This document shows, piece after piece, positions 53,198 to 63,794 of a stretch of DNA of 64,000 nt; the stretch's first letter is position 1; each line of letters opens with the position of its first letter. The stretch spans positions 1-64,000 of the forward strand of contig NZ_JAMBLS010000008.1 in the NCBI RefSeq assembly GCF_023336905.1, in the 5' to 3' direction. Made by a program: the position numbers and the translations under genes. Below the pieces are notes generated by a model. It did not search any database. It was not told where the DNA came from and saw only the letters and a list, made by a program, of their open reading frames with translations. Source of the DNA: Bacteroides sp. ET71. GTDB lineage: Bacteria; Bacteroidota; Bacteroidia; Bacteroidales; Bacteroidaceae.

Positions 53198-53953
53198 CTA
53201 TAACTCTAACACATCCCCTTCGCAAGCGATGTCCCAAAAGCCGATGCCCTGCGCATCGGTAAACTCCTTCATCCGCCAGGCCGATTCGAATCCGCCAACC
53301 ACAAAGTGCATGGGGACAAACATCCCCACCCGGAACTGCCCGATGAACTGCCGGGCCCCGCGTGTATAGCCGTTGCCCACACGACTGTCCACGGGAAACA
53401 TCACCAGGTCGAACGAGTCCGCCACCTTGCGGATATCCTTCAACTCACCCAGATAGCGTTTCTCCTCCCTGCCCGGGTCAACTTCCATGCCAAACTCCGG
53501 GCTGTATATCGTACCGCCCCGATAATCGTCGGTCAGGAAACGCGCATACCAGTTATTCAAATCACCGGCATGGAAAAAACGCCTTCCACCCGTTTCTATC
53601 ACCCACGAGACACCACTGTCCGTGCTCCCCGTAGCCGTCACGCGCAAGTTATCGTCCTGCCAACTGCCTCCTTTGGCCAACCAGACGTCAGCCTCCTCAC
53701 GCCGTGCACGGCGGTGCTTCCAGATATCTTTCGAGAGAATATAAAAAGTGTTGGCCTGCCGTCCCTCTTTCCACGAGAAAATTTCCCGATTGAAATGATC
53801 TTCATGAAAATGGCTGGCAAAGACATACATAGGTTTGTCCGACGGCAACAATCGGGAAACGACGGCCGCCGGGTCCATCCAATAATCGAAAAGCAAGATA
53901 CATGTGCCGGTGTCAAGGGCAAAGGAACTGTGGAAGATATAGGTGAGGGTCAT
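53198..53953 (-). CDS. Metallo-beta-lactamase-fold hydrolase
   Basis: Protein of 251 residues with the MBL-fold metal motif SHFHEDHF (His48, His50, Asp52, His53), a further ligand region FFHAGDLNNWY, and VPMHFVVG near the C-terminus. It resembles UlaG-like/UPF0173-type MBL hydrolases; the substrate is unknown. It begins a minus-strand row (MBL, EamA, dehydrogenase, xth). A weak CCGG/CCGG hairpin follows its stop. Confidence 0.87.
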   Translation of the reverse strand: MTLTYIFHSSFALDTGTCILLFDYWMDPAAVVSRLLPSDKPMYVFASHFHEDHFNREIFSWKEGRQANTFYILSKDIWKHRRARREEADVWLAKGGSWQDDNLRVTATGSTDSGVSWVIETGGRRFFHAGDLNNWYARFLTDDYRGGTIYSPEFGMEVDPGREEKRYLGELKDIRKVADSFDLVMFPVDSRVGNGYTRGARQFIGQFRVGMFVPMHFVVGGFESAWRMKEFTDAQGIGFWDIACEGDVLEL

Positions 53954-54207
53954 AAGCGTTTATTTTTCTTTGGCAACTAACTAACGTGATATAAGAGACG
54001 ACATTATTTATCTGAAAATTAACAACATAACGATAAAAGCCTTAAATTTATAGTGAGCAATTATGCCATTTAAGCAATTACCACTCTATTCTCAGAGGCT
54101 AAAGTTACGGAGATTTAAGGTATGGTGGACGATTTTTGCAAGAAATTTGTCCAAGTAGAGAAAATATTTTACTTTCCATAAAGAGACCAGATCATCCCTT
54201 CTTCTTG
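53954..54207. other. AT-rich intergenic stretch
   Basis: No gene, repeat or clear promoter is seen. The composition is much more AT-rich than the flanking dehydrogenase/transporter genes and continues to about 55590. Confidence 0.4.
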
Positions 54208-54587
54208 CTACGTTTCAGAGATCTCCCACAAGAATTCCTCGAGAGTGGCTTTCTGCATTTCTTGAATTTGCAGCAGGTTGGCGATGCGGCTTTTGAATGT
54301 GCGGTAAGCGGCATGCCCAGACCGAGAATATGTTTAATTTCATCGCTACCCTTATGGAGACGAATAAGAATGCAAAAGATAATGCCACGGGGAGACAAGC
54401 ATTTGATTTGATTTCGCTTCAGCCAAAGGAAAAAGTCCGGGTCGAGATGCTGCCGACATTCCTCGATGAGCGACAAGAGTTGGTCGTGGGACAATTGGCA
54501 AACACACTCGTTCGTCAGTAGTCTCCGGTAGAGTGTTTCTTGACTTGGCGGTTCCGATTGCTGGATAATCTTATGGAGTGTCTTCAT
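54208..54587 (-). pseudogene. Small HTH regulator gene broken by a single-base frameshift
   Basis: One minus-strand frame reads MKTLHKIIQQSEPPSQ to DEIKHILGLGM, then turns into unlikely sequence. Skipping one reading-frame position just after that Met (near 54313, consistent with one lost base) gives AYRTFKSRIANLLQIQEMQK and then ATLEEFLWEISET and a stop at 54208. The joined sequence reads LSPRGIIFCILIRLHKGSDE, then IKHILGLGM-(x)-AYRTFKSRI, which is the pattern of a LuxR/sigma-70-region-4-like helix-turn-helix of Bacteroidetes regulators. The repaired product would be about 126 residues. The alternatives are a sequencing error or programmed frameshifting. Confidence 0.65.
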
Positions 54588-54599
54588 GTTTCTATTCAT

Positions 54600-55587
54600 T
54601 CTTTTTATTGTTTAGGGTTATGTTCTGTATTGACGGCTTTTCCGCAAAGAATTGCCTGTCACAAAATTAGGCAATGTCCGTTATTGGTTACTAAACACTA
54701 TCTGGTCAAAAACTAGCACAATCTGTTCAAAATACGTGTTTGTAGGAGATGTTTTATGGTTTTCCGGATGGTTCGGACAAGGGCCATTGTTACATTTTTG
54801 GGGTATTTCCGGTTTTTTTTGGAAAGTTAATTACTTGACAAACAAATGTTTACTTTCGTAAACGACTCAGCCCGAATCCCGATAATGACGCAGCAGTTTG
54901 CAAGGATGACAACACACCATCGTAGACAAGCCTTCGACTCCGTTCGCTCCCTTAGAGGACAGAGAAAGCGATTTTTAAGCGATAATTTTCAATTAAAACC
55001 CTTCTTTTTCGTTATTTTTTACCATGCAAAAACACAAGTCAAGTGAATTATAGATCACTACCTAAGCCGTCTATTTATCCATAGACCAACCAATAACTGT
55101 TTATTCAGGGAGTGATTAACTAACCACCAGACAAGCCGCTTACCAATCCCGAAGAAGTCAGGAAGCCACACCCGAAATAGGCTAAGTATCAATCCGAAAA
55201 CATACTAATTTTCAATCATTTGCATTCCTTCCCAAACAAATAATCTTCTGCCATTCAGAAATTGTACAAGCATGACGACAAAAAGAAGGCTCCCCAATCG
55301 CGCTATTTCCAACTGCTTCATTTGTATGGATTTTTCAACAGTATGTACTAAACAAATTCCAGTCAACTACCTACCAAAGTCGTTACTCGCTCTTACCTCG
55401 CTCTTGTGTATAGACGAAAGCGAGACAGGTCTTTGGTAGCTTGCCCAAGCAGAGTCGACTAAAAAGACTTGAAAAAACAACGTCTATGCAAGCAATAAGC
55501 CGAATAAAATGCGTACATTTGCTCCTGAGTCTTTTCTAAATCATTTAAACAAACCTCTAAAACCAAAATCTTATGTATTGCCACGGT
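54600..55587. other. Nearly 1 kb of AT-rich DNA without a gene
   Basis: Only short, unconvincing frames are present. CCTTCGACTCCGTTCGCTCC (54930-54949) resembles an arm of the repeat at 1-129. A single GGTTCGGACAAGGG (54770) recalls the class A core. At 55371-55439 CTACCAAAG pairs with CTTTGGTAG. The promoter of the downstream GH43 is at 55514. Confidence 0.5.
55514..55521 (+). promoter_or_regulatory. GH43 promoter -7 box
   Basis: TACATTTG fits TAnnTTTG, 67 bases before the start. A hairpin (55371-55439) lies about 75 bases upstream and could be a regulatory site. Confidence 0.5.
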
Positions 55588-57687
55588 ATGAAACGAAGTC
55601 TGGCCGCATGGATGGCATGTTGCCTGATGGCCCTGAACAGCGTGTGGGGACAATCGTCCTCCTGGACAGCCGACAATGGAAACGGCACTTATACCAATCC
55701 CTTGTTTTATGACGAATTCTCCGACCCGGACATTATCCGGGTAGACGACACTTTCTACTTGGTGGGGACGACCATGCACTGCAATCCGGGACTGGCCGTG
55801 CTGACCTCTAAAGATTTGGTCAACTGGGACTTCTGTAGCTATGCCTTCGACCGCATCGACATCGATGATCCCCGCTTCCGCTTAGAAGACGGGAAAGAGG
55901 CTTACGGACAAGGCATATGGGCGCCCTGCATCCGATACCACGACGGAAAATTCCATATATTCTCCAACATCAACGGCATAGGGATGCAGGTGTATGTGTC
56001 GGACAACCCGAAAGGCCCGTGGAAACACTACAACATGGGCGGCTCCATCCATGACGTCTCCGTATTGTTCGACAACGGGAAAATCTATGCCGTCTACGGT
56101 TACGACGAGGTGCATTGCATTGAAATCAAACCAGACTTCAGCGGATATGTCGAGGGCAGCGACCGGTGCATCATCCCACGGGGAAACGCCATGGGTGAAG
56201 GACACCACATCTACAAAATAGACGGGAGATATTACCTCATCAGCGCCGACTACGCGCCTATGGGACGCATGATGTGCGCCCGGGCCGATAAATTGGAGGG
56301 ACCTTACGAGACACGGGTCATCAGTTGCCGGGAGACCTTGGGCACAGCACATGCCACTTGGGCAAGCGACATCCCGATGGATGGGAAAATGCCGGAAAAA
56401 GGCCAATGGAGGCTGAAAACCTACAAACCGCAGGCCGACAATATGGGTTGTGCCACCCTGCACCAAGGAGGCATCGTACAGTTGGAAAACGGAGACTGGT
56501 GGGGATTCTCCATGCTGGACTTCTTAGCCGTGGGACGCACCACCTGCCTCTCGCCCGTCACCTGGAAAGACGGATGGCCTTACTTCGGATTGGAAAACAA
56601 CTTGGGGCGTTCGCCAAGGACCTGGACGAAACCGCAAGTGGACGCCAAGGTCGTTTCTCATGCTCCTTACGTGCGCAGCGATGATTTCGACAACAAAAGC
56701 CTGTTGCCTGTCTGGCAATGGAACCACCTACCTGACGACCGCCAATGGGCATTGAAGAACGGTAAACTCCGCCTGCACACCCTGCCTGCCAAAGATTTGT
56801 ACTGGGCCAGAAACACGTTGACCCAAAGGGGAATAGGACCGGTGTCGATAGCCACGGTGGTGCTCGACCCCTCGCACCTGAAGGAAGGGGACATTGCCGG
56901 ATTGGGATTGCTGAACATTCCTTACGAATGGGTAGGCATTACCGTCAGAAACAAGCAGATCCTGCTGAGTTATTATGACTTGGGGACAGACACGACCCTT
57001 GAACAGCCGTGGGACAAATCGCCCATCTACCTGCGCGTCACGGGTGACTTTGAACACGAATGGGCGCAATTCAGCTTCAGCAAAGATGGGGTAAACTATC
57101 AGGACATAGGGGAAAAATTGGTCGTGCCCTACCAAACCAAGATTTTCCAAGGCGCACGGTATGCCTTGTTCGCCTTCAACCAACAACACCGGGAGGGGGG
57201 CTATGCGGAATTCGACGACTTCACGGTGGAAGAGCCTTTGGCCGACCGCAGCAAGAACATCCCCTTCGGAAAAACGGTCAGCCTTACGAACATAGGAAAT
57301 CAACAACGTATGCAGGCCAATCCCAGAAAAATGATTTATTCGGTACCTGATTGGGCGAAAGAATACAACACGCCCGACTGCTTCTTCAAAATCTTGGACA
57401 GAGGAAATGGGAAAGTGGTCTTGCAAGCCATGAACGGCACGGGGTATGTGACGGTGGCCGGCTTGGGCCTGTCCGGAGACGTGCGGTTGTCTGCCGAAGA
57501 GACCGAAGATTGCCTGTTCATGTGGCAAGACATGCTGCACGGGCAATGTATGTTGCTGTCGTTGAAAACAAACCGGTACTTAGGCCTTGACCCCGCTTCG
57601 GGAGAAGCGTATGCGGCCGATTGGGCGGGCACCTCGGCCAGCCGGCTGAACGGGACCGTTTTCCAATGGGAACAAGCCCCTTACTGA
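55588..57687 (+). CDS. Secreted GH43 glycosidase with C-terminal beta-sandwich and trefoil-like domain
   Basis: Protein of 699 residues. The Met at 55588 opens the signal peptide (MKRSLAAWMACCLMALNSVWG); one five codons earlier is less likely. The propeller has the base Asp in EFSDPDIIRV, a further Asp in SIHDVSVLF and the acid Glu in MGEGHHIYK. A beta-sandwich of the kind found in large GH43 beta-xylosidases/arabinofuranosidases covers about 350-555. The last 140 residues (KTVSLTNIGNQQRMQANP onward, with repeated GRYLGLD-like turns such as NRYLGLDPASG) may be a beta-trefoil or fascin-like binding domain. It is transcribed alone, next to the AT-rich gap. Confidence 0.87.
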   Translation: MKRSLAAWMACCLMALNSVWGQSSSWTADNGNGTYTNPLFYDEFSDPDIIRVDDTFYLVGTTMHCNPGLAVLTSKDLVNWDFCSYAFDRIDIDDPRFRLEDGKEAYGQGIWAPCIRYHDGKFHIFSNINGIGMQVYVSDNPKGPWKHYNMGGSIHDVSVLFDNGKIYAVYGYDEVHCIEIKPDFSGYVEGSDRCIIPRGNAMGEGHHIYKIDGRYYLISADYAPMGRMMCARADKLEGPYETRVISCRETLGTAHATWASDIPMDGKMPEKGQWRLKTYKPQADNMGCATLHQGGIVQLENGDWWGFSMLDFLAVGRTTCLSPVTWKDGWPYFGLENNLGRSPRTWTKPQVDAKVVSHAPYVRSDDFDNKSLLPVWQWNHLPDDRQWALKNGKLRLHTLPAKDLYWARNTLTQRGIGPVSIATVVLDPSHLKEGDIAGLGLLNIPYEWVGITVRNKQILLSYYDLGTDTTLEQPWDKSPIYLRVTGDFEHEWAQFSFSKDGVNYQDIGEKLVVPYQTKIFQGARYALFAFNQQHREGGYAEFDDFTVEEPLADRSKNIPFGKTVSLTNIGNQQRMQANPRKMIYSVPDWAKEYNTPDCFFKILDRGNGKVVLQAMNGTGYVTVAGLGLSGDVRLSAEETEDCLFMWQDMLHGQCMLLSLKTNRYLGLDPASGEAYAADWAGTSASRLNGTVFQWEQAPY

Positions 57688-57742
57688 GCCCTTTCAGCAG
57701 CGTTTTTTCGCACCTGTCGCATTAAATCTGGAAATAAACCCG

Positions 57743-57750
57743 TAAATTTG
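57743..57750 (+). promoter_or_regulatory. leuS promoter -7 box
   Basis: TAAATTTG fits TAnnTTTG 52 bases before the leuS start. Confidence 0.55.
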
Positions 57751-57801
57751 CACCGTTTATGACAACCAACCAAGTATTTAACCCTATTACTACAAGACGA
57801 C

Positions 57802-60639
57802 ATGGAATATAATTTCAGGGATATCGAGAAAAAATGGCAACAGCGGTGGGTGGACAACCAGACCTACCGCGTGAAGGAAGACGAGAGCAAACCGAAGTAT
57901 TATGTGCTCAACATGTTCCCCTACCCCAGCGGAGCGGGGCTGCACGTGGGACATCCGTTAGGATACATCGCGTCGGACATCTACGCCAGATATAAACGGC
58001 TCTGCGGGTTCAACGTGCTCAACCCGATGGGGTATGACGCTTACGGATTGCCCGCCGAACAGTATGCCATCCAAACCGGACAACACCCTGCAATTACAAC
58101 CGTCAACAATATCAACCGCTACCGCGAACAGTTAGACAAGATAGGCTTCTCGTTCGACTGGAGCCGCGAAATCCGCACCTGCGACCCGCAATATTATCAC
58201 TGGACACAATGGGCTTTCCAAAAAATGTTCAACAGCTACTACGACAACGACAAGCAACAGGCACGCCCCATAGACGAGCTGACGGAAAGGTTCGGGAAGA
58301 CGGGCACAAAAGGCCTCGATGTGGCTTGCTCCGAAGAACTTTGCTTCACGGCCGACGAATGGAAGGCGAAGAGCGAGAAGGAGAAGCAGGAGACGCTGAT
58401 GAACTATCGCATCGCCTACTTGGGCGAAACGATGGTGAACTGGTGCCCGCAATTGGGCACGGTGCTAGCCAACGACGAGGTGGTGGACGGCGTGTCGGAA
58501 CGCGGAGGCTACCCGGTGGTACAAAAGAAGATGAAGCAATGGTGCCTGCGCGTATCGGCCTACGCGCAACGCCTGCTGGACGGATTGGAAACCATCCAGT
58601 GGACCGATTCGTTGAAAGAGACCCAACGCAACTGGATAGGCCGGAGCGAAGGCACGGAAGTGCGCTTCAAGGTGAAAGACAGCGATTTGGAATTCACGAT
58701 ATTTACCACCCGCGCCGACACGATGTTCGGGGTCACTTTCATGGTATTGGCTCCGGAAAGCGAACTGGTGTCCCAACTGACCACTGAAGCACAGAAAGTC
58801 GAAGTGGACGCTTACCTGGACCGCACAAAGAAACGCACAGAACGTGAACGCATCAGCGACCGGAGTGTGACGGGCGTCTTCTCCGGTTCGTATGCCATCA
58901 ATCCTTTCACGGGCGAAGCAGTGCCCATCTGGATAAGCGACTATGTGCTGGCCGGATATGGCACGGGAGCCATCATGGCCGTGCCTGCGCACGACAGCCG
59001 CGACTATGCTTTCGCCAAACATTTCGGATTGGAAATCCGTCCGTTGGTGGAAGGATGCGATGTAAGTGAAGAGAGCTTCGATGCCAAAGAAGGTATTGTA
59101 TGCAACTCACCCCGCAAGGATGCCACGCCCTACTGCGACTTGAACCTGAACGGATTGACTATCAAAGAAGCCATTGCCGCCACCAAGAAATATGTGAAAG
59201 ACCATAACCTGGGACGCGTGAAGGTGAACTACCGTCTGCGCGACGCCATCTTCAGCCGTCAGCGTTATTGGGGCGAACCGTTCCCCGTGTATTACAAAGA
59301 CGGGATGCCCTACATGATTCCCGAAAGCTGCCTTCCGTTGGAATTGCCCGAAGTGAGCAAATTCCAACCCACAGAAACGGGCGAACCTCCTCTGGGACAT
59401 GCCACCAAGTGGGCTTGGGACACAGTGAACAATTGCGTGGTCGAAAACGAAAAGATAGACAACACGACCATCTTCCCCCTCGAACTGAACACCATGCCGG
59501 GCTTTGCAGGCTCCAGCGCCTACTACCTGCGCTACATGGACCCGCACAACAATCAGGCTCTGGTGGACAAGAAGGTGGACGAATACTGGCGCAACGTAGA
59601 CCTCTACGTAGGGGGCACGGAACACGCTACGGGACACTTGATTTACTCGCGTTTCTGGAACAAGTTCCTGCACGACTTGGGCATTTCGGTAGTGGAAGAA
59701 CCCTTCCAGAAGCTGGTGAACCAAGGCATGATTCAAGGACGAAGCAACTTCGTTTACCGCATCAAGGACACCAATACCTTCGTATCTCTGGGATTGAAAG
59801 AACAGTACGACACTACCCCACTCCATGTGGATGTGAACATCGTGCAGAACGACGTATTGGACATCGAAGCCTTCAAAGCCTGGCGTCCGGAGTATAATAC
59901 GGCCGAGTTTATCCTGGAAGACGGCAAATATATCTGCGGATGGGCGGTGGAAAAGATGTCGAAATCCATGTACAACGTAGTGAATCCCGACATGATTGTC
60001 GAGAAATATGGTGCCGACACACTCCGCATGTATGAGATGTTCCTCGGTCCCGTAGAGCAATCCAAGCCTTGGGACACGAACGGCATTGACGGCGTGCACC
60101 GCTTCCTGAAGAAATTCTGGTCACTCTTCTATGACCGCACGGGCAATTGGCAAGTGACAGACGGAGAGGCTACGCCGGAAGAACTGAAGTCCCTGCACAA
60201 ACTCATCAAGAAAGTGACGGGTGACATCGAAGCCTTCTCCTACAATACGTCCGTCAGCGCCTTCATGATATGCGTCAACGAATTGGCAGCCTTGAAATGC
60301 AGCAAGCGCAAAGTACTGATGCCGCTGGTCGTTACCCTGGCGCCTTTTGCCCCGCATGTCTGCGAAGAACTGTGGGAGCAACTGGGTGGACAAGGTTCGG
60401 TATGTGATGCCCAATGGCCTGCCTGGAACGAAGAATATCTGGTGGAAAACACAGTGAACTACACCGTCTCCTTCAACGGAAAGGCACGTTTCAACCAGAC
60501 CTTCCCTGCCGACGCACAGGCCGATGACATACAAGCCGCCGTCCTGGCCGACGAACGCTCTGCCAAGTGGATGGAAGGCAAGCAGGTGGTCAAGGTGATT
60601 GTCGTGCCGAAGAAGATAATCAACATCGTATTAAAATAA
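57802..60639 (+). CDS. leuS: Leucyl-tRNA synthetase
   Basis: Class I aminoacyl-tRNA synthetase of 945 residues that charges tRNA-Leu. The HIGH-type motif is in [15 protein letters not shown] (about 38-52), and the KMSKS loop is [10 protein letters not shown] near residue 718. The CP1 editing domain with its threonine-rich and DSRDY regions ([12 protein letters not shown]) is present, followed by the anticodon-binding helical domain. Length and order are normal for bacteria. The YitT gene follows after 4 bases. Confidence 0.97.
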   Translation: MEYNFRDIEKKWQQRWVDNQTYRVKEDESKPKYYVLNMFPYPSGAGLHVGHPLGYIASDIYARYKRLCGFNVLNPMGYDAYGLPAEQYAIQTGQHPAITTVNNINRYREQLDKIGFSFDWSREIRTCDPQYYHWTQWAFQKMFNSYYDNDKQQARPIDELTERFGKTGTKGLDVACSEELCFTADEWKAKSEKEKQETLMNYRIAYLGETMVNWCPQLGTVLANDEVVDGVSERGGYPVVQKKMKQWCLRVSAYAQRLLDGLETIQWTDSLKETQRNWIGRSEGTEVRFKVKDSDLEFTIFTTRADTMFGVTFMVLAPESELVSQLTTEAQKVEVDAYLDRTKKRTERERISDRSVTGVFSGSYAINPFTGEAVPIWISDYVLAGYGTGAIMAVPAHDSRDYAFAKHFGLEIRPLVEGCDVSEESFDAKEGIVCNSPRKDATPYCDLNLNGLTIKEAIAATKKYVKDHNLGRVKVNYRLRDAIFSRQRYWGEPFPVYYKDGMPYMIPESCLPLELPEVSKFQPTETGEPPLGHATKWAWDTVNNCVVENEKIDNTTIFPLELNTMPGFAGSSAYYLRYMDPHNNQALVDKKVDEYWRNVDLYVGGTEHATGHLIYSRFWNKFLHDLGISVVEEPFQKLVNQGMIQGRSNFVYRIKDTNTFVSLGLKEQYDTTPLHVDVNIVQNDVLDIEAFKAWRPEYNTAEFILEDGKYICGWAVEKMSKSMYNVVNPDMIVEKYGADTLRMYEMFLGPVEQSKPWDTNGIDGVHRFLKKFWSLFYDRTGNWQVTDGEATPEELKSLHKLIKKVTGDIEAFSYNTSVSAFMICVNELAALKCSKRKVLMPLVVTLAPFAPHVCEELWEQLGGQGSVCDAQWPAWNEEYLVENTVNYTVSFNGKARFNQTFPADAQADDIQAAVLADERSAKWMEGKQVVKVIVVPKKIINIVLK

Positions 60640-60643
60640 ACCT

Positions 60644-61546
60644 ATGCGCTTAAAGAAACCAACAAGAGCCGAAATTTTACGAGAGAGCCGGGACTATCTT
60701 TTCATAGCCCTGGGTCTCTTCAGTTATGCGTTGGCCTGGGCAGTGTTCATGATTCCATATCAGATCACGACAGGTGGAACTACCGGTATCGGAGCCATCA
60801 TTTATTATTCGACCGGTTTCCCCATCCAATACACGTATTTCCTGATTAATGCGGTACTGATGACACTGGCCATTAAAGTCTTGGGACCAAAGTTCAGCAT
60901 TAAGACCACGTATGCCATCATCGTGCTGACGCTGATGCTGGAGTTCACCCAATGGCTGGTGAAGAATCCGGACGGCACCTTCCCGCTGCTGCTGGGCCCG
61001 GGACAAGACACCATGGCGTGCCTGATTGGGTCGGTAATGTGTGGCGCAGGATTGGGCATAGCGTTCAATTGCGGAGGCAGTACGGGCGGCACGGACATTA
61101 TTGCTGCCGTAGTGCATAAGTATAAAGATGTAGCCCTGGGGCGCATGGTGATGCTGGTAGACTGTCTTATCATCAGTTCCTGCTACTTTGTGTTCCACGA
61201 TTGGCGGCGCGTTATTTTCGGCTTTGTGACGCTGTTTGTCATGGGTTTCGTTATTGATTACATTGTAAACAGTGCCCGCCAGTCGGTGCAGTTTCTTATT
61301 TTCAGCCATAAATACGAAGAAATAGCCGACCGCATCACCCGCGAGACGCACCGCGGTGTGACGGTATTGGATGGTACTGGCTGGTATAGCCAGAATCATG
61401 TCAAAGTATTGGTGGTACTGGCTTACAAGCGTCAGTCCAATGAAATCTTCCAACTGGTGAAAGAGGTAGACCCCAATGCATTTGTGTCTCAAAGCTCGGT
61501 CATCGGTGTCTATGGCGAAGGTTTCGACCGGCTGAAAGCCAAATGA
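60644..61546 (+). CDS. YitT-family membrane protein (DUF2179 C-terminal domain)
   Basis: Protein of 300 residues with five to six membrane helices in the first 200 (for example LGLFSYALAWAVFMIPYQIT, GLGIAFNCGGSTGGTDIIAA), followed by a cytoplasmic DUF2179 domain (EIADRITRETHRGVTVLDGTG to VDPNAFVSQSS). The family is widespread and its transport role is undefined. It is probably co-transcribed with leuS. Confidence 0.9.
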   Translation: MRLKKPTRAEILRESRDYLFIALGLFSYALAWAVFMIPYQITTGGTTGIGAIIYYSTGFPIQYTYFLINAVLMTLAIKVLGPKFSIKTTYAIIVLTLMLEFTQWLVKNPDGTFPLLLGPGQDTMACLIGSVMCGAGLGIAFNCGGSTGGTDIIAAVVHKYKDVALGRMVMLVDCLIISSCYFVFHDWRRVIFGFVTLFVMGFVIDYIVNSARQSVQFLIFSHKYEEIADRITRETHRGVTVLDGTGWYSQNHVKVLVVLAYKRQSNEIFQLVKEVDPNAFVSQSSVIGVYGEGFDRLKAK

Positions 61547-61692
61547 ACAGGGGCGGATGCGAAATGACATCACCTCTGAAATGGCATGACAGAAGTGACC
61601 GTCGTCCGCAGGCTGTTATATGGCAACGAACTGATGCCCTCGTATAGATTAAGGTTTACCAATAGCACATTAACTGAAAACATCGTCTACAT

Positions 61693-62274
61693 ATGAAAAA
61701 GTTTGTATTTGCCACCAACAACATCCACAAGCTGGAGGAAGTAGAAGCTATCATAGGAAAAAAGATTGAAATCTTCAGCTTGAAAGATATCGGTTGCGTG
61801 ACCGACATTCCCGAGACATCTGACACGTTGGAGGGGAACGCTTTGCAGAAAGCAAGGTTTATCTACGAGAAATATCATAAGGACTGTTTTGCCGACGACA
61901 CGGGACTGGAAGTGGAGGCATTGGGAGGAGCACCCGGTGTGTATTCGGCCCGTTATGCCGGCGAAGCGCACAATTCGGAGGCCAACATGCGCAAGCTGTT
62001 GCTGGAATTGGAAGGTGTGGAGAACCGGAAAGCGCGTTTCCGCACGGTGTTTGCCCTTATCCTGAACGGGAAAGAGCATCTTTTCGAGGGCATCGTGAAC
62101 GGAGAAATCACCAAGACGCGGCGCGGTATGTCGGGATTCGGTTATGACCCCATCTTTGTGCCGGACGGCTACACGCAGACTTTTGCCGAGATGGGCGATG
62201 CGCTGAAGAACAAGATAAGCCACCGTGCCATCGGAGTGCAAAAGCTTTGCAAGTTTCTCAACACGCTGCAATAA
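61693..62274 (+). CDS. rdgB: Non-canonical purine NTP pyrophosphatase (RdgB/HAM1)
   Basis: House-cleaning enzyme of 193 residues that hydrolyses dITP/XTP to the monophosphate. Signature segments are [56 protein letters not shown] with catalytic Asp residues, and [21 protein letters not shown]. It follows the YitT gene after 146 bases and ends before a terminator shared with nadA. Confidence 0.95.
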   Translation: MKKFVFATNNIHKLEEVEAIIGKKIEIFSLKDIGCVTDIPETSDTLEGNALQKARFIYEKYHKDCFADDTGLEVEALGGAPGVYSARYAGEAHNSEANMRKLLLELEGVENRKARFRTVFALILNGKEHLFEGIVNGEITKTRRGMSGFGYDPIFVPDGYTQTFAEMGDALKNKISHRAIGVQKLCKFLNTLQ

Positions 62275-62316
62275 ACTTTAAAACGGGGCGTCACAGTCGC
62301 GTTCCGTACTTATAAA

Positions 62317-62362
62317 GAAAAAGGCCTGACGGTGCTTTAAAACGCCGCCAGGCCTTTTTTAT
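62317..62362. terminator. Bidirectional terminator between rdgB and nadA
   Basis: AAAAAGGCCTG (from 62319) pairs with CAGGCCTTTTTT, extended inwards by CGG against GCCG-type bases, with A- and T-runs on both sides. Confidence 0.88.
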
Positions 62363-62378
62363 GGAGCCGGCTTAGGGT

Positions 62379-63317
62379 TTACAGCCCCAGCCGGGCAGAA
62401 ATCTCCAGCATCCGCTCAATAGGGCGGACGGCACGTGCGGCGATGGCGGGGTCGACGGTGATTTCGGGCGATTCGTCGCGCAGGCAGTCGCGCAGTTTCT
62501 CCAGTGTATTGAGGCGCATGTAGCTACATTCGTTGCAGGCACAGGTACTGTCCGACGGAGGAGCGGGGATAAAGGTAGTCTGGGGACATTGCTTGCGCAT
62601 CTCGTGCAGGATGCCTGCCTCGGTGGCTACGATGTAGGTATGTTCGGGATGACGGACGGCATACTTCAGCAAGGCGGCTGTGGAGCCTACGACATCTGCC
62701 AGCTTCAAGACCGAGCCTTTGCACTCCGGGTGTGCCAGAACAAGCGCGTCGGGGTGCAGGCGTTTGGTTTCAACTATCTTTTCCACCGAGAACTGCTCAT
62801 GGACGTGGCACGCTCCGTCCCACACCAGCATTTGGCGGCCTGTGACGGCGTTGATGTAGTTACCCAGGTTACGGTCCGGGCCGAAGATGATTTTCTCGTC
62901 CTGCGGGAAGCTTTCGACAATCTGGCGGGCATTGGTGGAGGTGACCACGACGTCGGTCAGTGCCTTGACGGCGGCCGTGGTGTTGACGTAAGAGATGACC
63001 GTGTAGCCCGGATGCTCGCGGACGAAGCGTTCGAAGGCGTCGGCGGGACAACTGTCGGCCAGTGAGCAGCCGGCTGCCAGGTCGGGCACGAGGACTTTCT
63101 TCTGGGGACAGAGCACCTTGGCAGTCTCCCCCATGAAATGCACGCCGCACATCACAATAATGTCTGCTTCCGTCCGTGCGGCCCATTGTGCCAGGGCCAG
63201 ACTGTCGCCCACGAAGTCGGCCAGGTCTTGCACTTCGCCCCGCTGGTAGTAGTGTCCCAGGATGACGGCGTTTTTCTCTCGCTTCAGTTTTTCGATTTCT
63301 TCTCTGATGTCAGTCAT
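62379..63317 (-). CDS. nadA: Quinolinate synthase
   Basis: Makes quinolinate from iminoaspartate and dihydroxyacetone phosphate for NAD synthesis. The 312-residue protein keeps the three Cys that hold the [4Fe-4S] cluster, in CGVHFMGE, GCSLADSCPAD and near CACNECSYM, plus HYYQRGEVQDLADF and GHP-type loops. Genes nadB and nadC are not in this window. It is transcribed away from the TrmH-type gene across a 477-base gap. Confidence 0.95.
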   Translation of the reverse strand: MTDIREEIEKLKREKNAVILGHYYQRGEVQDLADFVGDSLALAQWAARTEADIIVMCGVHFMGETAKVLCPQKKVLVPDLAAGCSLADSCPADAFERFVREHPGYTVISYVNTTAAVKALTDVVVTSTNARQIVESFPQDEKIIFGPDRNLGNYINAVTGRQMLVWDGACHVHEQFSVEKIVETKRLHPDALVLAHPECKGSVLKLADVVGSTAALLKYAVRHPEHTYIVATEAGILHEMRKQCPQTTFIPAPPSDSTCACNECSYMRLNTLEKLRDCLRDESPEITVDPAIAARAVRPIERMLEISARLGL

Positions 63318-63794
63318 AATCCATTATATTTATTTCTTTTTATTTCTTTAAATGAAAATCTCTATGCTGATGATGATGGGCTGTTAATTCGGTAAATAAC
63401 TTGTCGGGCTTTTTCTTGCGCAAGAAGTTATTGTGTCGGGGGGATGTTGTTTTCCCTTTGTTACTAACACGGTGCAGTATGTACAACGTGTTGGATAAGA
63501 AGCAGGAAAGTGGCTTTGTCCCGGTGCTATTAACTGCCTGTCAACAACCGACAAAGTTAATAACTTTCGAAGGATAAAGCTGCATTGGGCGGCGGAAAAA
63601 TCTGTTTAATACGCTGTCAAAACTTGGGTTTCTTTTTTTTGGAATGTTCATAGGGGTGTTTGTATGGCGGTAGTTATGAGATATGCAAGCGGAATCTTTT
63701 AAAATCTTTCCTCGCAGTATTGACAGGTTTTCCCCGGTTATTAACACAGATGTGAACAGAATGGAGTATCTTTGCGGCCGTAATGCTGAAGAAT
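63318..63794. other. Gap between nadA and the TrmH-family gene
   Basis: No gene is seen. AATAACTT (63395-63402) pairs with AAGTTATT (63425-63432), enclosing a CTTGCGCAAG dyad; a third copy lies at 63559-63566. TAACTTTG on the minus strand (63559-63552) could be a nadA -7 box, though far from the start. Confidence 0.4.
63767..63774 (+). promoter_or_regulatory. TrmH-family gene promoter -7 box
   Basis: TATCTTTG matches TAnnTTTG 20 bases before the chosen start. Confidence 0.55.

Noticed and set aside
54652-55046. Two short frames in the AT-rich gap
   Set aside because: No domain, atypical composition, overlapping each other; no promoter or conserved feature supports them.
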